A DNA stretch of 64,000 nucleotides, taken from the NCBI RefSeq assembly GCF_019320115.1, contig NC_089584.1, positions 101,852,320 through 101,916,319 of the forward strand, written 5' to 3'. A model generated the notes under the pieces. It saw only the letters and a program-made list of their open reading frames with translations, searched no databases and was not told the DNA's origin. The stretch's first letter is position 1; each line of letters begins with the position of its first letter. This DNA is from Miscanthus floridulus. Lineage: Eukaryota > Streptophyta > Magnoliopsida > Poales > Poaceae. A program made the translations under genes and the position numbers. Below are positions 23,101 through 35,050 of the stretch, in pieces.

Positions 23101-25900
23101 TCCAGCACATGGTGGTGTTCGTCACACTGTGCGAAGGATTCCTGGGGATCGATGTTTCTTCACCGTCAACCTCTAGAAGTAGAGGGAGGAAGGCAGCAGG
23201 TAGGAGCTACACATGTCGATGGGGTGTGTTGGCATTCAACTTCAGAACAATCGGGTCAGCGAGTACCCGTCCATGTGGCTCTCGACGTCCAATAAGGGGT
23301 GGCACTCGCAGTGGTTCTACCTCAAGAATGGCGCAGCCACCCCTCTACCAGAGTTCATCAGGCACCTGATCAAAGAGGCCCTAGTGCAGTGGAGGAAGTG
23401 GGGCATCTCGGAGAAGGACAAGAAGAAGATCTGAGACCACATCGCCGCCATCGAGATCCTAAAGGAGAACGACCTAAAAGGGTCTAGCATCATCGAGGCT
23501 TACCATGCGAGGAGGGTGGCATCATTGATGACGTGCGCACTCCCGCTATACGCGATGGCGCTCAAGGCGTCGTCTGATGGAACGATGCTCACCGAGGGAA
23601 CGCTCCCCAACTCTGAGACCACGCAACGCATTAAGGAGGCGATGGAGCCTTTGTGGGACAACATGGATGCCGCTCTCAACTTCATCTACCCGGTGCTGGG
23701 GCATCCTTCGATGCGCCCAGAGCTAGGCAACGTTGTCTTCGTAAGTTTCCCTTTCTCTTGCCTTCTCTTCAATTAATTTCCCGACCCTGTGAGACTAACT
23801 TTGAGAGAGGCAGGACCAGCCGAGGGACCTCATCCTCATGGATAACCTGGTGCTACTGACGAGGGATTTGGCCATGTAGGGTGACGAATCATGCCGAGGG
23901 CAAGTGGCTAAGGAAGGTGAAAGAGGACAAGAAGAGGAAGAAGTGGTAGAAGCTGTGAGTGTAGGAACGAGGGGAGGACACTAACGATGGTGATGACGAT
24001 GACGATGGTGACGATGATGAGGTGATGGAGGAAGAAGAAACAGTAGCTGATGATATCGAGTAGGACAACTTGGAGAATGAGGATGCGCTAACAGGCGTCG
24101 GTTCATCCTTGTAGGCGTCGGGACCCCTCCCATTCCATGGATGGGAGGGCACGTCTGGGGAGCCAATGGAGGTAGGTTGCTCCGATGATGCCCCAGGAAC
24201 TGATGGAGCTAGGATGTACTATTAGCCTGCCCCAGGAGCCAACAGAGGTGGGCAGCTCTACCATCATGCCTAAGGTGCTAGCAGAGGCAGGCGGCTCCGC
24301 CATCGCGCACCAAGAGCCAAGGGGAGTGGGGCGTTCTGCTAATGTGCCCTAGGAGCTACCAGGGGTGAGCCCCTCTACCTAGGAGCAGGGGCGGGCTTGA
24401 AATAGCCTCGTTCCGATGAGGCGGAGCAAGGGTCGAGGGGTTCATCTCCCAAATGCATCTGCCACCCGATGGTGCTGAGGTGAGTTATCAATTGCTCTGT
24501 TTTTCCTGTTTTAGTCGAATTTTATCATGACTTATGTTTTTCGTCCTTTGTAGCATTGGTAGGCATCAGAATCCTTTGGCGCTGCGCCAAAGAAGAGCAT
24601 CGCCCTCCAATTGGAGTGGTGGTCGTCGGCTGGTGTTGCGCCTATTTTGGGCGGGAGCGGCACCAGCGTGACCGTATCACCGGCTAGTCGGGTGCCACCA
24701 ATGGTGGCGCCTGTGCCCTTAGCAAGATGGGTGGACACAGGCATTCAAGGGGCACCATCGGAAGGCATGGAGCAGCCATTGATGGTCGTGATACCATTGC
24801 CAACGGTGGGGTGGATGGGGCTACCGACCGTGCTCGTGGCACCGATCATGGCGAGCATGACATAGACGGTTGTGTCCCCACCGATACAGGTGGGGGTGGC
24901 GGCGGTCGTGATAGATGGGTCACAGCCGAGCACTACCGCAACATCGCCTGAGGCATTGGCACGAACTGTGCCATCGGCGGCCCTAGCGATGGCGCTCGGT
25001 GCGGGCCAGACAGAGGGGGACATGGCCGAGGGGGTCCCCGAGAGTCATGGTGCTGGGAGGGAGGTTCGTGTCCGCACCGCTGACCCCTTCCGTCACCGGA
25101 GGGGGCGTCCCGGTGGGGACGTCACAGCGAGAGGGGTCGACAATGGTCAGAGCTGGTGGGGAGTCATCCCTGACCCTAACATCGATGGGCAGTAGCTCAC
25201 CCGCGTGGGGTGATCCCCTGCTCTAGTGGATGGATCCACAGGATCCGACGTCGACGCTTTTTACCCTTGACGATGCCACAGAGAGCATGGAGCGGGAGAG
25301 CCTCAACATAGGGATTGTGTTCGTGCTTAAGGCCCTAGACCACGCCATGGGCACATTGCGTGACGTTGTCGTTCTCTCTGGCTGGGTATTGCTTGGTCCT
25401 ACTTCTTTCCCTTTTCTTCCTCTATATATTTTTTGTATCCTGACCATCGTCTCCGTGTAGTCCCTTATAGCTCGTAGCCGAGGGAAATCTCAGTTCCTTC
25501 GTCAACAGAAGGAAGCCTAGTACTACCTCATCAAGGAGGCATGGCTACATGGGGAGGTGATAGCTCAGCTCATTGTTGTCTAGCAGAGGGTGGTCAAGCT
25601 GACTCCCCTCATGGAGGAGGCAGCCAATCTTCGGTCGCGGGTGGTCGAGGCCTGTCGGGATGCTGACGAGGCTGAGAAGGCATTCAAGGCCCTGTCAGTG
25701 AGGTCATGGAAGGATGACAAAGAAGTAGCCAGGGTTAGTATGGAGTGAGATGAGTTTCTCTAGAAGGATGCTGAAACCTACCAGCGGATCCTTGACCTTC
25801 TGGGTGAGGTTGAGAAAGAAAGGGATCGGAAGCTGGGGGGCGAGGAGAAGCTCGCTGATAAGGACATGAGCTCCATGCATATGACCATGCATGGAGATAG
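23101..25900 (+). pseudogene. Antisense 'gypsy-type transposase' ORF, N-terminal part
   Basis: The sequence encodes HMVVFVTLCEGFLGID at the start, then NNRVSEYPSMWLSTSNKGWHS and QWFYLKN, then a helical region ending about 23740. This is the plant domain annotated as putative gypsy-type transposon protein (PF04195-like), found as an additional ORF in Tat elements; its function is unknown. Donor-like 'gtaagtttcc' near 23741 and acceptor-like 'gaggcag' near 23813, plus a similar pair near 24480-24553, suggest introns. Downstream sequence to 25900 is low-complexity and then coiled-coil-like (EAANLRSRVVEACRDADEAE). Many stops and frameshifts are present. Confidence 0.6.
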
Positions 25901-25989
25901 AGGACAAGGAGATCAGCAAGGGTGTCATAACCAAGAAGGAGGCCCAAAGCTCAATCGGTTCGAGTCACCAAGGTGGAGGCCCAAATCAA

Positions 25990-26655
25990 GTTCGAGTCCA
26001 TCTCGGGTTAGAGGACTAGTCTATCATAAAACTGGTCACACGGGCGCGTTCAGGTTCCATTTTCAATGATCCACATATGGATCAAAAGCTAATTAGATAA
26101 GGAAGCCAATGCAAGTGGTCTCACATCAAAAGCCCTTCAGAATCAATAGGAATCGTTGAAACAAGTTAGGATCCAGAATCTGCCAGGGTGCTGCGACACC
26201 GTCTTTTGGTCCGTTGGACCGTGTATCGTCTTAGAGCCCATTAGGGGGTGTGTCTAGGGGGATATGTCTAGGGCTCTATAATTAGTAGCCATTGCTCTCC
26301 TTAGGGTTTGAGTTTTGTTTAGTTCTAGATTTCCTTGTGAAACAGACGTTGTTTTGCTACAACTGTGCCGCCAAGGCCGCTTGTTGTGAACTAGGGCCCC
26401 TGTTCTTGATCTTGTTCGCCTATGGCAATTGGTCCTTTCGAATAAAGACTTAAAATCCTTTTCATTATCATAAGCCTCATATTTATTTGCAATTTTAGAT
26501 TGTGTTCATCCCATTCTTGTTTGTGTTCTTGATTCGCTTGCAGAAAAGCCTTCTCGGCGAGGTCAATCGCGTTCGCATGGTTGACAACCAACGGAGCAGT
26601 GGTATAACAGTTGCAAGGATCCAAATTAGTCTTGGTTCAAAGCCTAGATCATGAA
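25990..26655 (+). mobile_element. Possible LTR fragment nested in the antisense ORF
   Basis: The coiled-coil coding sequence stops near 25980 and resumes near 26660 (LATSLVALEKRVSL). The interval has a TATA-like 'ctctataattag', 'tagggtttgag', and near its end 'agccttctcggcgaggtcaatcgcg' and 'tggtataacagttgcaaggatcc', features I associate with the R/U5 end and primer-site region of grass Gypsy LTRs. No TSD was identified, so the limits are approximate. Confidence 0.35.
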
Positions 26656-26659
26656 CATT

Positions 26660-27361
26660 GAGTCTCCACCAATCGACGCTATCGTACCTATCGAAAGATC
26701 GGGCCTTGTCTACATCGCTCGTGGCCCTAGAGAAAAGGGTGAGCCTGGATGTTGCGGTGGTCGCTTGGCTACGCAAGGAGTGGGATGAGCTGATCTAAAC
26801 CATATAGAGGCTCTGCTCGGAACATGGCGCGGCTCACGAGGAGCGTGACTAGGCTTTCTGAGAGCATGATTAGGCCTGCCAAAAGGGTGACAACGCGTAG
26901 TAGAAGGTCGGCTCCCTCTAGGCCGAGTTTGAAAGAGAGATGACCCGAAAGCTAGTGGCCAAGAGCGTTTCTACTAGGCTAGCTGTGGATCTCACCAATG
27001 TGAGGAGAAATCTTCAGGTGGAGATTGATGAGCTCGGTATCCTGAGCACCACCATCGGAGTGGTCTACGATGACCTTGAGGTGGTGTGGTCAGAGGGGAC
27101 TAGTTTGGTAGTGGCTCATGCTGTCGAGATCACAGCTCGGGTGCGCCAGCTCAAGAGGAATGTCCTTCACACCAGGGTCAATCAGTCCTTCATGATTGCT
27201 CGTTCTCATTATGGGGACAACATTGATCTAGAGGCGATGAGCCATGGATACGCGCCTATTTATGAAGTCCACGAGCTGGAGGAGATGGAAACGGTGGTGG
27301 CTCCCCTTTCACAGGACCTAGCAGACAAGATAGAAGGCATAGTTTTTCCTACGAGGGGCTA
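26660..27361 (+). pseudogene. Antisense ORF, C-terminal coiled-coil part
   Basis: An open frame of 140 codons from 26940 to the stop at 27360 encodes a charged, probably helical region: LAVDLTNVRRNLQVEIDELG, ARVRQLKRNV and NIDLEAMSHGYAP. Upstream, 26690-26939 is the same protein with several stops. It resembles the C-terminal coiled coil of Tat-element additional ORFs. It is not a host gene. Confidence 0.6.
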
Positions 27362-30300
27362 GTTAGTTAAATAGGTCAGGCGGTCATTTTTGTAATAAGC
27401 GGACAAGTTCTGACCCTTTTTGTTTTGTTTGAACAATTTTGTTCTTTTGTTTTGTTTGAACAAGTCTATTCTTTCTTCCTTTTTATGTGTAAAAAGGTTA
27501 ATGCGTTTTGACCCTTCCTGTTTGTTAAGACCGTAGAGCTTGAGGTGTGGGTGGGAAACTCTGGTCACGCTGGTAAGCAAGATTATCGTAGCCACTAGGG
27601 CATAGGTTTCTTGTAGTCCGGCCAGTTTTACTTGGCGTTCGTTTCCGCAAACCTTGCCTCTAGGTTTTAATCATGAGAAAGGGTCGGGCACAGCGACTGT
27701 TTCAAAAAAGGGTATATATATACCCTTATCAGCCCCCGAGTGAGACCTGACCCCATGTCATTGCCAGGGTCGAGTTTCACTAAAGATTGAGGAGACAATA
27801 ACGAAACTAGTAGGAGAAAGCGTTTCTTGTTTTAGAAACGTTACTCTTAGTTTTCATACGTATCCCCTCCCTAGGATCCAAGCCATCCTTCTATGACCAT
27901 GCATTTGGTCTTCTTGTGAGTCCATCTTTCCTCAAGCCCCCATGCATAGCGGGGGTCCGATCGAGGGTTGGCTCACCTTTGTGATCATCACCCCGTCCAC
28001 GGTTTCCACAACCAGAGGGGTTGAGCTAACGTCACTTGCCTCGATGGATCGAGTGACGCGCTCGATGAGCTCGCTAACGGGCATGTCCGAGTGGAATCTG
28101 GGTCCGTCATTCATAATGGGGTTGGCATAGCCCTCATGTGGCATTCCACTACTCCTTAACTCACCTCTCGGCAAATGCCCGAGTAGTTTCGGAGACTGAT
28201 TTAGGTGGCCCGCTGGCCTCCCCTCGATGGAGATTCTATGGGCTTGGCTCAAGGTTAGGATCGAATGAGAAGGTCGAGATGACCCTATCCGCTTCTGAGC
28301 GGGTCGGGGAAAGGCCGCTGAGGCTCATCTATGTTTACTTCCCTAGCTCTGTTCGACGCCAGGTGGACTTGAGCCCTTCGCGGGCTATCCTTTGAACCTC
28401 GGTCGGTCGGATTCCTAAGTCAGGGTCGGGTGGCTCAAGCCCCCAAGCCCCGTTGGGCTTGGTAGGGGTCAGCCAAGTTTTATGCGTCACCCCGTCCGTG
28501 GTTTCCATAACTGGAGGGGTTGACCTAACGACACTTGCCTCAATGGCTCAAGTGTCGCGCTCGGCGAGCTATCTAATGGGCATGTCTAAGTGGAATCCGC
28601 ATCCGTTGTTCGTAACGGGGTCGGCATAGCCCTCATGTGGCATTCCACTGCTCCTTAACCCACCTCCCGATAGATGCCCGAGTCATTCCAGACACCGATT
28701 TAGGTGGCCCGCTGGCCTCTCCTTGATGGAGATTATGTGGGCATGGCTCGAGGTTAGGATCGAATGAGAAGGTTGAGATGACCCTGTCCGCTTCTGAATG
28801 GGTCAGGCGAAGGCCACTGGGGCTCATCTGCATTTTCTCCCCTAGCTCTGTTTGACGCGAGGCGGCCTCGATCCCTTCGTGGGCCGGCCTTTGAGCCTTA
28901 GTCGGTCGCGAAGCGTTGTGATGCAATAATTGCATATGCGATGCTTTGATGTATGAGAATAGATGAATAAATGCTCATGCACTAGAAAAGTAAAGTGGGG
29001 GTTGGTAAAGTTACCTCGATGGCTCAAGTGGGGGGTTCAGGGAGCTCTTACCGGATAAGTTCGAGTGGAATCTGGGTCCATTATTCATGATCAAGTTGGC
29101 CTAACCTGCATGGGGCATCCTGCTGCTCCTTACCCGTCTCTCGACAGCGGCCCGAGCCATCCGATCAACTTGGGTGACCTACTGGCCTCTCCTCGATGGA
29201 GATTCTGCCGATGGGCCCCTCTAAACCCTTTTTGGGAAGGTGGAGGCTAAAGCTTAGGGTGTGGGCAACAAACTCTGATCATGCTAGTGAGCAAAAACAC
29301 CGTAGCCGCTGGGGCGTAGGTTTCTTACGGCCCGCCCAGTTTTACTCAGCATTTGTTTCCACGACCCTCGCTTCTAGGTCTTAACATAAGAAAGGGTCGG
29401 GCATAGAGAATGTCCACCGAATAGACATACTCTTACCAGCCCCCAAGTGAGGCCTGAAACCATACCATTGCTGGGGTCGGGCGTCATTTAGAGATCGAGG
29501 GGTCGATAGCGAAACTAATAAGAGAAAACATGCGTAAATTAAGAGTGACCTGTCTCTCAATAGTGGCACGAGCCGTTCGATCGACTTGGGTGACCCGCTG
29601 GCATCGGACTTACCTTGATGGCTTGAGTGATGGGTTCGGAGAGCTCTTACCTGATATGTTCAAGTGAAATCTAGGTCCATCGTTTGTGACAGAGTCGGCA
29701 TAACCCGCATGGGGCATCCTACTGCTCCTTACCCGTCTCTTGGCAGCGACCTAAGCTGTACAACCGACTTGGGTGACCCACTGGCATAGGACTTTCTTGA
29801 GGAGATAGAGGATGAGTTCATCCTCCCCAAGAAATTAGTTAGGCAGATAAGTCAGGCGGTAAACTCATAATAAATGGACAAGCTCTTAAATTTCATTATG
29901 GCCAAATAGATTTTTAGCCCTTCTCCCCTTTTTGTATAAAAAGGTTAATGCGTTCCGACCCATTCCATTGTTAAGGCTGTAAAGCTCGGGGTGCGAGTGA
30001 ACAAACTCTGATCATGCTAGTGAGTAAAAACACCATAGCCGCTGGGGCGTAGGTTTCTTATAGTCTAACCAGTTTTACTCAGCATCTGTTTCTGCAACCC
30101 TCGCTTCTAGGTCTTAATGTGAGAGAGGGTCAGGCATAGAGAATGTTTGTTAGGTGGATATCCTCTTAGACGCGTACCGACTCTTTCCGTAGTTAAGGCT
30201 AAAAAACTCGGTGTGTGGAAAAAAAACTCTGATCACGCTGGTGAGCAAAAACGCCATAACTGCTGGGGCGTAGGTTTCTTGCAGTATGACCAGTTTTACT

Positions 30301-30510
30301 CAGTGTCTGTTTCCACAACCCTCGCTTCTAGGTCTTAACATGAGAAAGGGTCAGGCATAGAGAATGTCTACCGGATACATATGCTCTTATCAGCCCTCGA
30401 GTGAGGCCTGATCCCCTACCGTTGCTGGGGTCAGGTGTCACTTAAAGATCGAGGAGTTGATAGCAAAACTGATAAGAGAAAGTGTGCATAAATTAAGGAT
30501 AAAAGCAACG
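27362..30510. repeat. Degenerate large-unit repeat field in the Tat element
   Basis: Two motif blocks recur. Block 1 ('gt(g)agcaa(a)aacaccgtagccgctgggg', 'taggtttctt', 'agttttact(c)', 'agaaagggtc(g)gg') appears near 27560, 29272, 30006 and 30228. Block 2 ('gagtggaatctgggtcc', 'ggcatcctgctgctcctta') appears near 28090, 28590, 29060 and 29660. Copies are diverged and out of frame. The region is non-coding and lies between the antisense ORF and the integrase remnant. Confidence 0.7.
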
Positions 30511-30514
30511 TAGC

Positions 30515-31400
30515 TGTTCGATGTTTCAGGCGTTGACGAAGACTTTGCCATTGATGGTCTTAAACTTGTAGGTGCCTAGTCAGAGTACCTCCACGACGAC
30601 GTACGGTCCCTGCCACAGTGGAGAGAGTTTGTGGCGGTTCTTGTTGCTCTGGAGGAGGCGGAGCACCAGGTCTCCGACGTTGAAGGCCCAACCCCACACT
30701 CATCGGCTATGGTACCGGCGCAACGCTTGCTGGTACTTGGCCGAGTGGAGGAGGGCGACGTCATGTGCTTCATCTAGCTGGTCCATGGCATCTTTGAGAG
30801 ACACCTTGGCTCCGTGTTTGTCGTACTCCCTGACCCTCGGCGCTCCATAATCAAGGTCGATCGGGAGGATAGCCTCGGAACTGTAGACCATAAAGAATGA
30901 TGTGTAGCCGGTGGCCTAGCTGGGGGTCATCCTCAGGCTCTAGAGCACCGCGGGAAGCTTCACGACCAATCGTCCACCAAACTTGTTCAACTAGTTGAAA
31001 ATTCTAGGCTTGAGGCCTTGTAGGACCATGTCGTTTACATGCTCAACCTGCCCGTTCATGCGGGGGTGCGCCACGGTGGCCCAATCGACGTGGATGTGGT
31101 ATTCATCGTAGGATCGGAGGAACTTCTTTCCGGTGAACTACGTGCCGTTGTCCGTGATGATGGAGTTTAGGACCCCAAATCGATGGACGATGTCAAGGAA
31201 GAACAACACGGCTTGCTTGGACTTGATCACGAAGATCGGTCGAGCCTCTATCCACTTTGTAAACTTATCTACGGCGACAAGCAAGTGCGTATAGCCCCCA
31301 AGCGCCCTCTTGAGAGGTCTGGCTAGATCGAGCCCCCAGACCGTGAACTATCAGGGCGCTCTGGATGAGGTATTTCGAGAAGGTGAGGCGGCACAGATCC
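30515..31400 (-). pseudogene. Integrase C-terminal remnant (Tat-type Gypsy)
   Basis: The minus strand encodes VYSSEAILPIDLDYGAPRV, then DAMDQLDEAHDVALLHSAKY and QQALRRYHSR (30700-30891). After a stop the frame continues with a VLRLLQSNKNRHKLSPLW-like segment and a KFKTINGKVFVNA-like terminus at 30515-30700. Upstream to 31400 pieces of the integrase core are recognisable with many stops. This is the C-terminal half of a plant Gypsy integrase. Confidence 0.72.
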
Positions 31401-31584
31401 TCCCAGGACGGTCGAGGTCCTAGGTCAGCAGGGTGGAGAGGTTGGGCAGCGACGGGAGCCTACGCCAACTCTTCCTCCGTTGTGACGATGAAGTCCAGGT
31501 TCCCGAAGCGCACGTGCACGCCTGCGACCCAGCTGACACTGTGACTAGCCATTCGAGATCTGGTGTGGACGTCAAGACGCGCAA

Positions 31585-31608
31585 AAGGCCCCTACCTGGC
31601 ACACCAAC
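31585..31608 (-). other. PBS-like site next to Tat LTR
   Basis: On the minus strand GTTGGTGTGCCAGGTAGGGG follows directly after the LTR end '...CCGACA'. This resembles primer-site regions of grass Tat-type Gypsy elements. It sets the element's orientation as minus. Confidence 0.55.
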
Positions 31609-32272
31609 TGTCGGTGTTTTGAGTTTCCATCGACGAGTAAATTTCTAGTATTGCGCGTGTGGCTCAGATGGTGTGCTTTAAAGCACACGAGGTTTATACT
31701 GGTTCGGGCAGAAAGTTCCTATGACTAGTTCGTCGCTGTTGCTCATGTTACTAGCACTGAAAGTTTGTAGTAGGGGTTACAAACGGGAGAGAGAAGAAAA
31801 TGATCCCAAGTCTCTGGTGGAAGGAGTGAATGGGTGCTGAGAGCTCGATCGTTGCTCAGCCGTGTGTTCGTGTTGTGCTCTTGTGCGGATCTGGATCCGA
31901 TCGGGCCTCGATGGGTCGACCCCCTTCATGGGATGCCCTGCTTTCCCATTTATAGGCCAAGGGAAAGCACGAATTACAATGAAGGAAAATAAGAAGAATA
32001 AGAGAGAGAGGAAGGCTGCCAGGACCGCCGGGTCCTTCTTCTCCTTCATGTGGGTCCCGCTAATCCTGTAGACGTCAACAGGGATGGCTCCACGTCGCGG
32101 TCCTATTCGTCACTAACGCCATGCGCAGGCGTCGTCTACCGGTCATGGCGTCCCATTTCGTCCCGACGAGCGTCGTGGTGAACTGACGCGCCTGTCAGCA
32201 TTCGCACGAGGGTTAGGCAGAACAGCACCAGCATGCCCAACGCTGTTCTTGATGTGAATCCTCAGGTATGGC

Positions 32273-34650
32273 TGAAGGGTCGAGATGGCGACTAGAGGGG
32301 GGTGAATAGTCTTTTCTAAAACTTAATCGCGTCGGCTAACCGATACAAATGCGGAATTTAAACTAACGGTCTAGCCAAGACTACACCCCACTATATATAT
32401 TCACTAGCACCTTGCAAAGATAACAATTATGCAACAAAGGTGCCGGGCTAGCTAGAGCTCTCCTAAATAATTCTAGGAGCAAGGTCACACAAACATATGC
32501 CACTAGTACTTTAAACACCAAGGGAGCTCCTACACATGCTAGTAAACAAAAGCACAAAGCTAACTAAGCTCACTAGCAATGCTCAATAACAAGGCAACCA
32601 ATGCCTAATTAGAGAGCGCAAATACTTAGTTACATAAACTAAGCAATGTGACTAACAAGGTTACTAAAACCAAATTAGCCACGCAAGGGAGCTACTTCTA
32701 TGCTACACAAGCAAGAAGGTAATTAGCAAGCTACACAAGCTATCTAATTACAAGAGCAACTACACAAGCTTAATATGTATAAAAGTAATTGCAAGCTTGT
32801 GTAATGGGGATGCAAACCAACGGGAAGAACAAGGTTGACACGATGATTTTTCTCCCGAGGTTCACGTGTTTGCCAACACGCTAGTCCCCGTTGTGTCGAC
32901 CGCTCACTTGGTGGTTCGGCGGCTAATTAGCATCACCTGCTAAGCCCGCACGTTGGGCGCCGCAAGAACCTACCCCTTGAGTGAGGGTAGCTCAATGACA
33001 CGCTTTACTAGAGTTGCTCTTCGCGGCTCCCGCGGGGCGAGCACAATGCCCCTCACAAGCACTTCTCCGGAGCGCCGCACAAGCTTCTTGCGCGCTTCGA
33101 CAAAGACCACCACCAAGCCGTCAAGGAGGTGGCAACCTCCAAGAGTAACAAGCACCACCGGCTTGCAACTCGATCACCTAGTGCCACTCGATGCAACCTC
33201 ACGATGCAATCGCACTAGAATCGCTCACTCACACAATCGAATGATCACTATCAAGTATATGTGTGATGGAGGGCTCCCAAGCACTCACAAGCATGGACAC
33301 TAAGTCCCTTGAGGTGCTCAGCACCAGCCATGGCCGAAGGCCACTTCTATTTATAGCTCCAAGGGCTAAACTAGCCGTTACCCCTTCACTGGGCAACGGT
33401 CGGGCCGACCGGACGCTCTGGTCGTGTTGACCGGACGCTGGACCTCAGCGTCCGGTCACTCGCAGACGACCACGTGTCCTGGTTCCAACGGTCACTTGAC
33501 TTGACCGGACGCAGCAGCACTCAACTGATCGGACGCTGAACCCCCAGCGTCCGGTCATTTCCAGTAAGCTCCCGAGCATGACCGGACGCGTCCAGTCAAA
33601 CGCGATCGGACGCAGCCAGCGTCCGGTCACACTCCAGCTACTGCATCACCGTACGTCAGCCTGACCGGACGCAGCCTTCCAGCGTCCGGTGCATTCAGAT
33701 CCATCGTCCGGTCAGTTGACCGACGCCGGCATCTTCACGACCAACTCGTTTTCACTTCTAACTTCTTCACCCTTGCACTAATGTGCTAACCACCAAGAAT
33801 TTGCATCCGATGCAATAGAAAATAGGCATTCCATTTTCCCGAAAGCGCCGAATCAGGGACCCAAACCCATCTCACCCCTGCAAACACCACCTCTTTTGTA
33901 AATGTGCCAACACCACCAAGTGTACACCACCATGTGTATGTGTGTTAGCATTTTCATAATCATTTCCCAAAGGATGTTAGCCACTCACTTGCCACGCCAC
34001 TCGATCCTAGCGACAATGCAAAGTTAGATCACTCAAGTGGCACTAGATGACCGATATGCAAACAAGTTTGCCCCTCTTGATAGTACGGCCATCAATCCTA
34101 AACCCGGTCATAAACTTCTCTACACACCTATGACCGGTGAAATGAAATGCCCTAGGTTATACCTTTGCCTTGCGCATTCCATTCCATCTCCTCCAATGTC
34201 GATGCAACACATGCACCAATACGATCAACAATGATATGATCCACTTCATATCATCACATGATCATATTGGTTCATCGATCTTGACTCTACTTGCTCTTCA
34301 CCGTTGCCATCGTCCATCGGCGCCAAGTCTTGCTCAAGCTTCACCGCCACGCGGTCCATCACTCCAAAGCCTTAGACTTGCCCTTCACGCTTGCAACCGG
34401 TCCATCAAGCCAAGTCTTGTCTTGATCTTCTTCACCTTGATCACATAACTCAATGTCATGTCTCATGTGTAATAAGCTCCTTCATCATCACATGTGTGAG
34501 CTTTGCAACATCTCCAAGCCATTTTCACCTCCATGGCATATGTTGCTCATACACATGTACCTGTGGACTAATCACCTGCGTATCTCACATAAACATAATT
34601 AGTCCACCTAAGTTGTCACTCAATTACCAAAACCAAACAAGGACCTTTCA
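32273..34650 (-). mobile_element. Solo LTR (family A, copy 2)
   Basis: Reverse-orientation copy of the 20065-22451 element, highly similar along its length and almost the same size (2378 bp). Ends are TGAAGGGTCG and GGACCTTTCA. A perfect 5-bp TSD ATGGC lies at 32268-32272 and 34651-34655. The inverted TATA box (tatttata) is at 33348-33355 and the CCGGACGC cluster at 33405-33720. No internal region is present, so it is a solo LTR inserted into the Tat LTR. Confidence 0.87.
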
Positions 34651-34741
34651 ATGGCCCGTCATGGCGACGGGTTACATCGGGGGGTGCCGGTGTCTTCCGT
34701 GATGTTAGAGTTTTGACCCTAGGCCGTACGCTAGGACCTGG

Positions 34742-34865
34742 GCCCCGTTCACTTCGCTAAAAAAATAAGCCGAAATAATATTTCAGCTTATTTGTTGTGA
34801 GAGAAACATTGTTTCGGCTGAAAAACAAGCTGAAAAGTACGGATTATAAGACAAGCGAACATGGC
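34742..34865. mobile_element. Small MITE with GTTCACTTCGCT-type ends
   Basis: A 124-bp element with ends GCCCCGTTCACTTCGCT and AGACAAGCGAACATGGC (imperfect inverted repeats) and an interior of 'aagccgaaa...cagcttatttgttgtgag...ggctgaaaaacaagctgaaaa'. CCTGG flanks both sides (34737-34741 and 34866-34870). This is a very common grass MITE type. The 5-bp duplication is shorter than a hAT TSD, so the superfamily is uncertain. Confidence 0.7.
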
Positions 34866-35050
34866 CCTGGAGTGGTTGGCGACGGTATGGGTCCCCGTCG
34901 GGCGAGACGGAGCCCGCACCCAAAGGGTCGGGCGAGGCGGAGCACAAACCTAAGGGTCGGGCGAGACGGAACCCGCGGCCTCGGGGTTAGGCGACGCGGA
35001 GCCCGCGCACCTAGGGGTTGGTTGGAGCTGTAGTCACGCTCTTGACTGCT

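Larger units (their letters stand above)
23101..35050 (-). mobile_element. Deleted Tat-type Ty3/Gypsy element
   Basis: From high to low coordinate on the minus strand: LTR (about 35.05 kb to 31609, interrupted by a solo LTR and a MITE); PBS-like GTTGGTGTGCCAGGTAGGGG; integrase C-terminus (about 31.4-30.5 kb); a degenerate repeat field; and an additional ORF on the opposite strand (23.1-27.36 kb). An antisense extra ORF between integrase and the 3' LTR is characteristic of several Tat-lineage plant elements. Gag, protease, RT and RNase H are gone. The low end is cut at 23101 by the chromodomain Gypsy element, and no 3' LTR remains. The high end is not sharply defined. Confidence 0.65.
31609..35050 (-). 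repeat. Tat-type LTR, interrupted by a solo LTR and a MITE
   Basis: The low end is TGTCGGTGTTTTGAG at 31609, the same kind of terminus as the LTR at 58736, and both share 'ggtttatactggttc(g/a)ggca'. A TATA-like 'atttatag' lies near 31948. The LTR is split by the solo LTR 32273-34650 (TSD ATGGC) and a 124-bp MITE. Its distal part (about 34885-35010) carries three to four copies of a 'gggtcgggcgagacggagc' unit typical of these LTRs. The high end near 35.05 kb is estimated. Confidence 0.6.
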
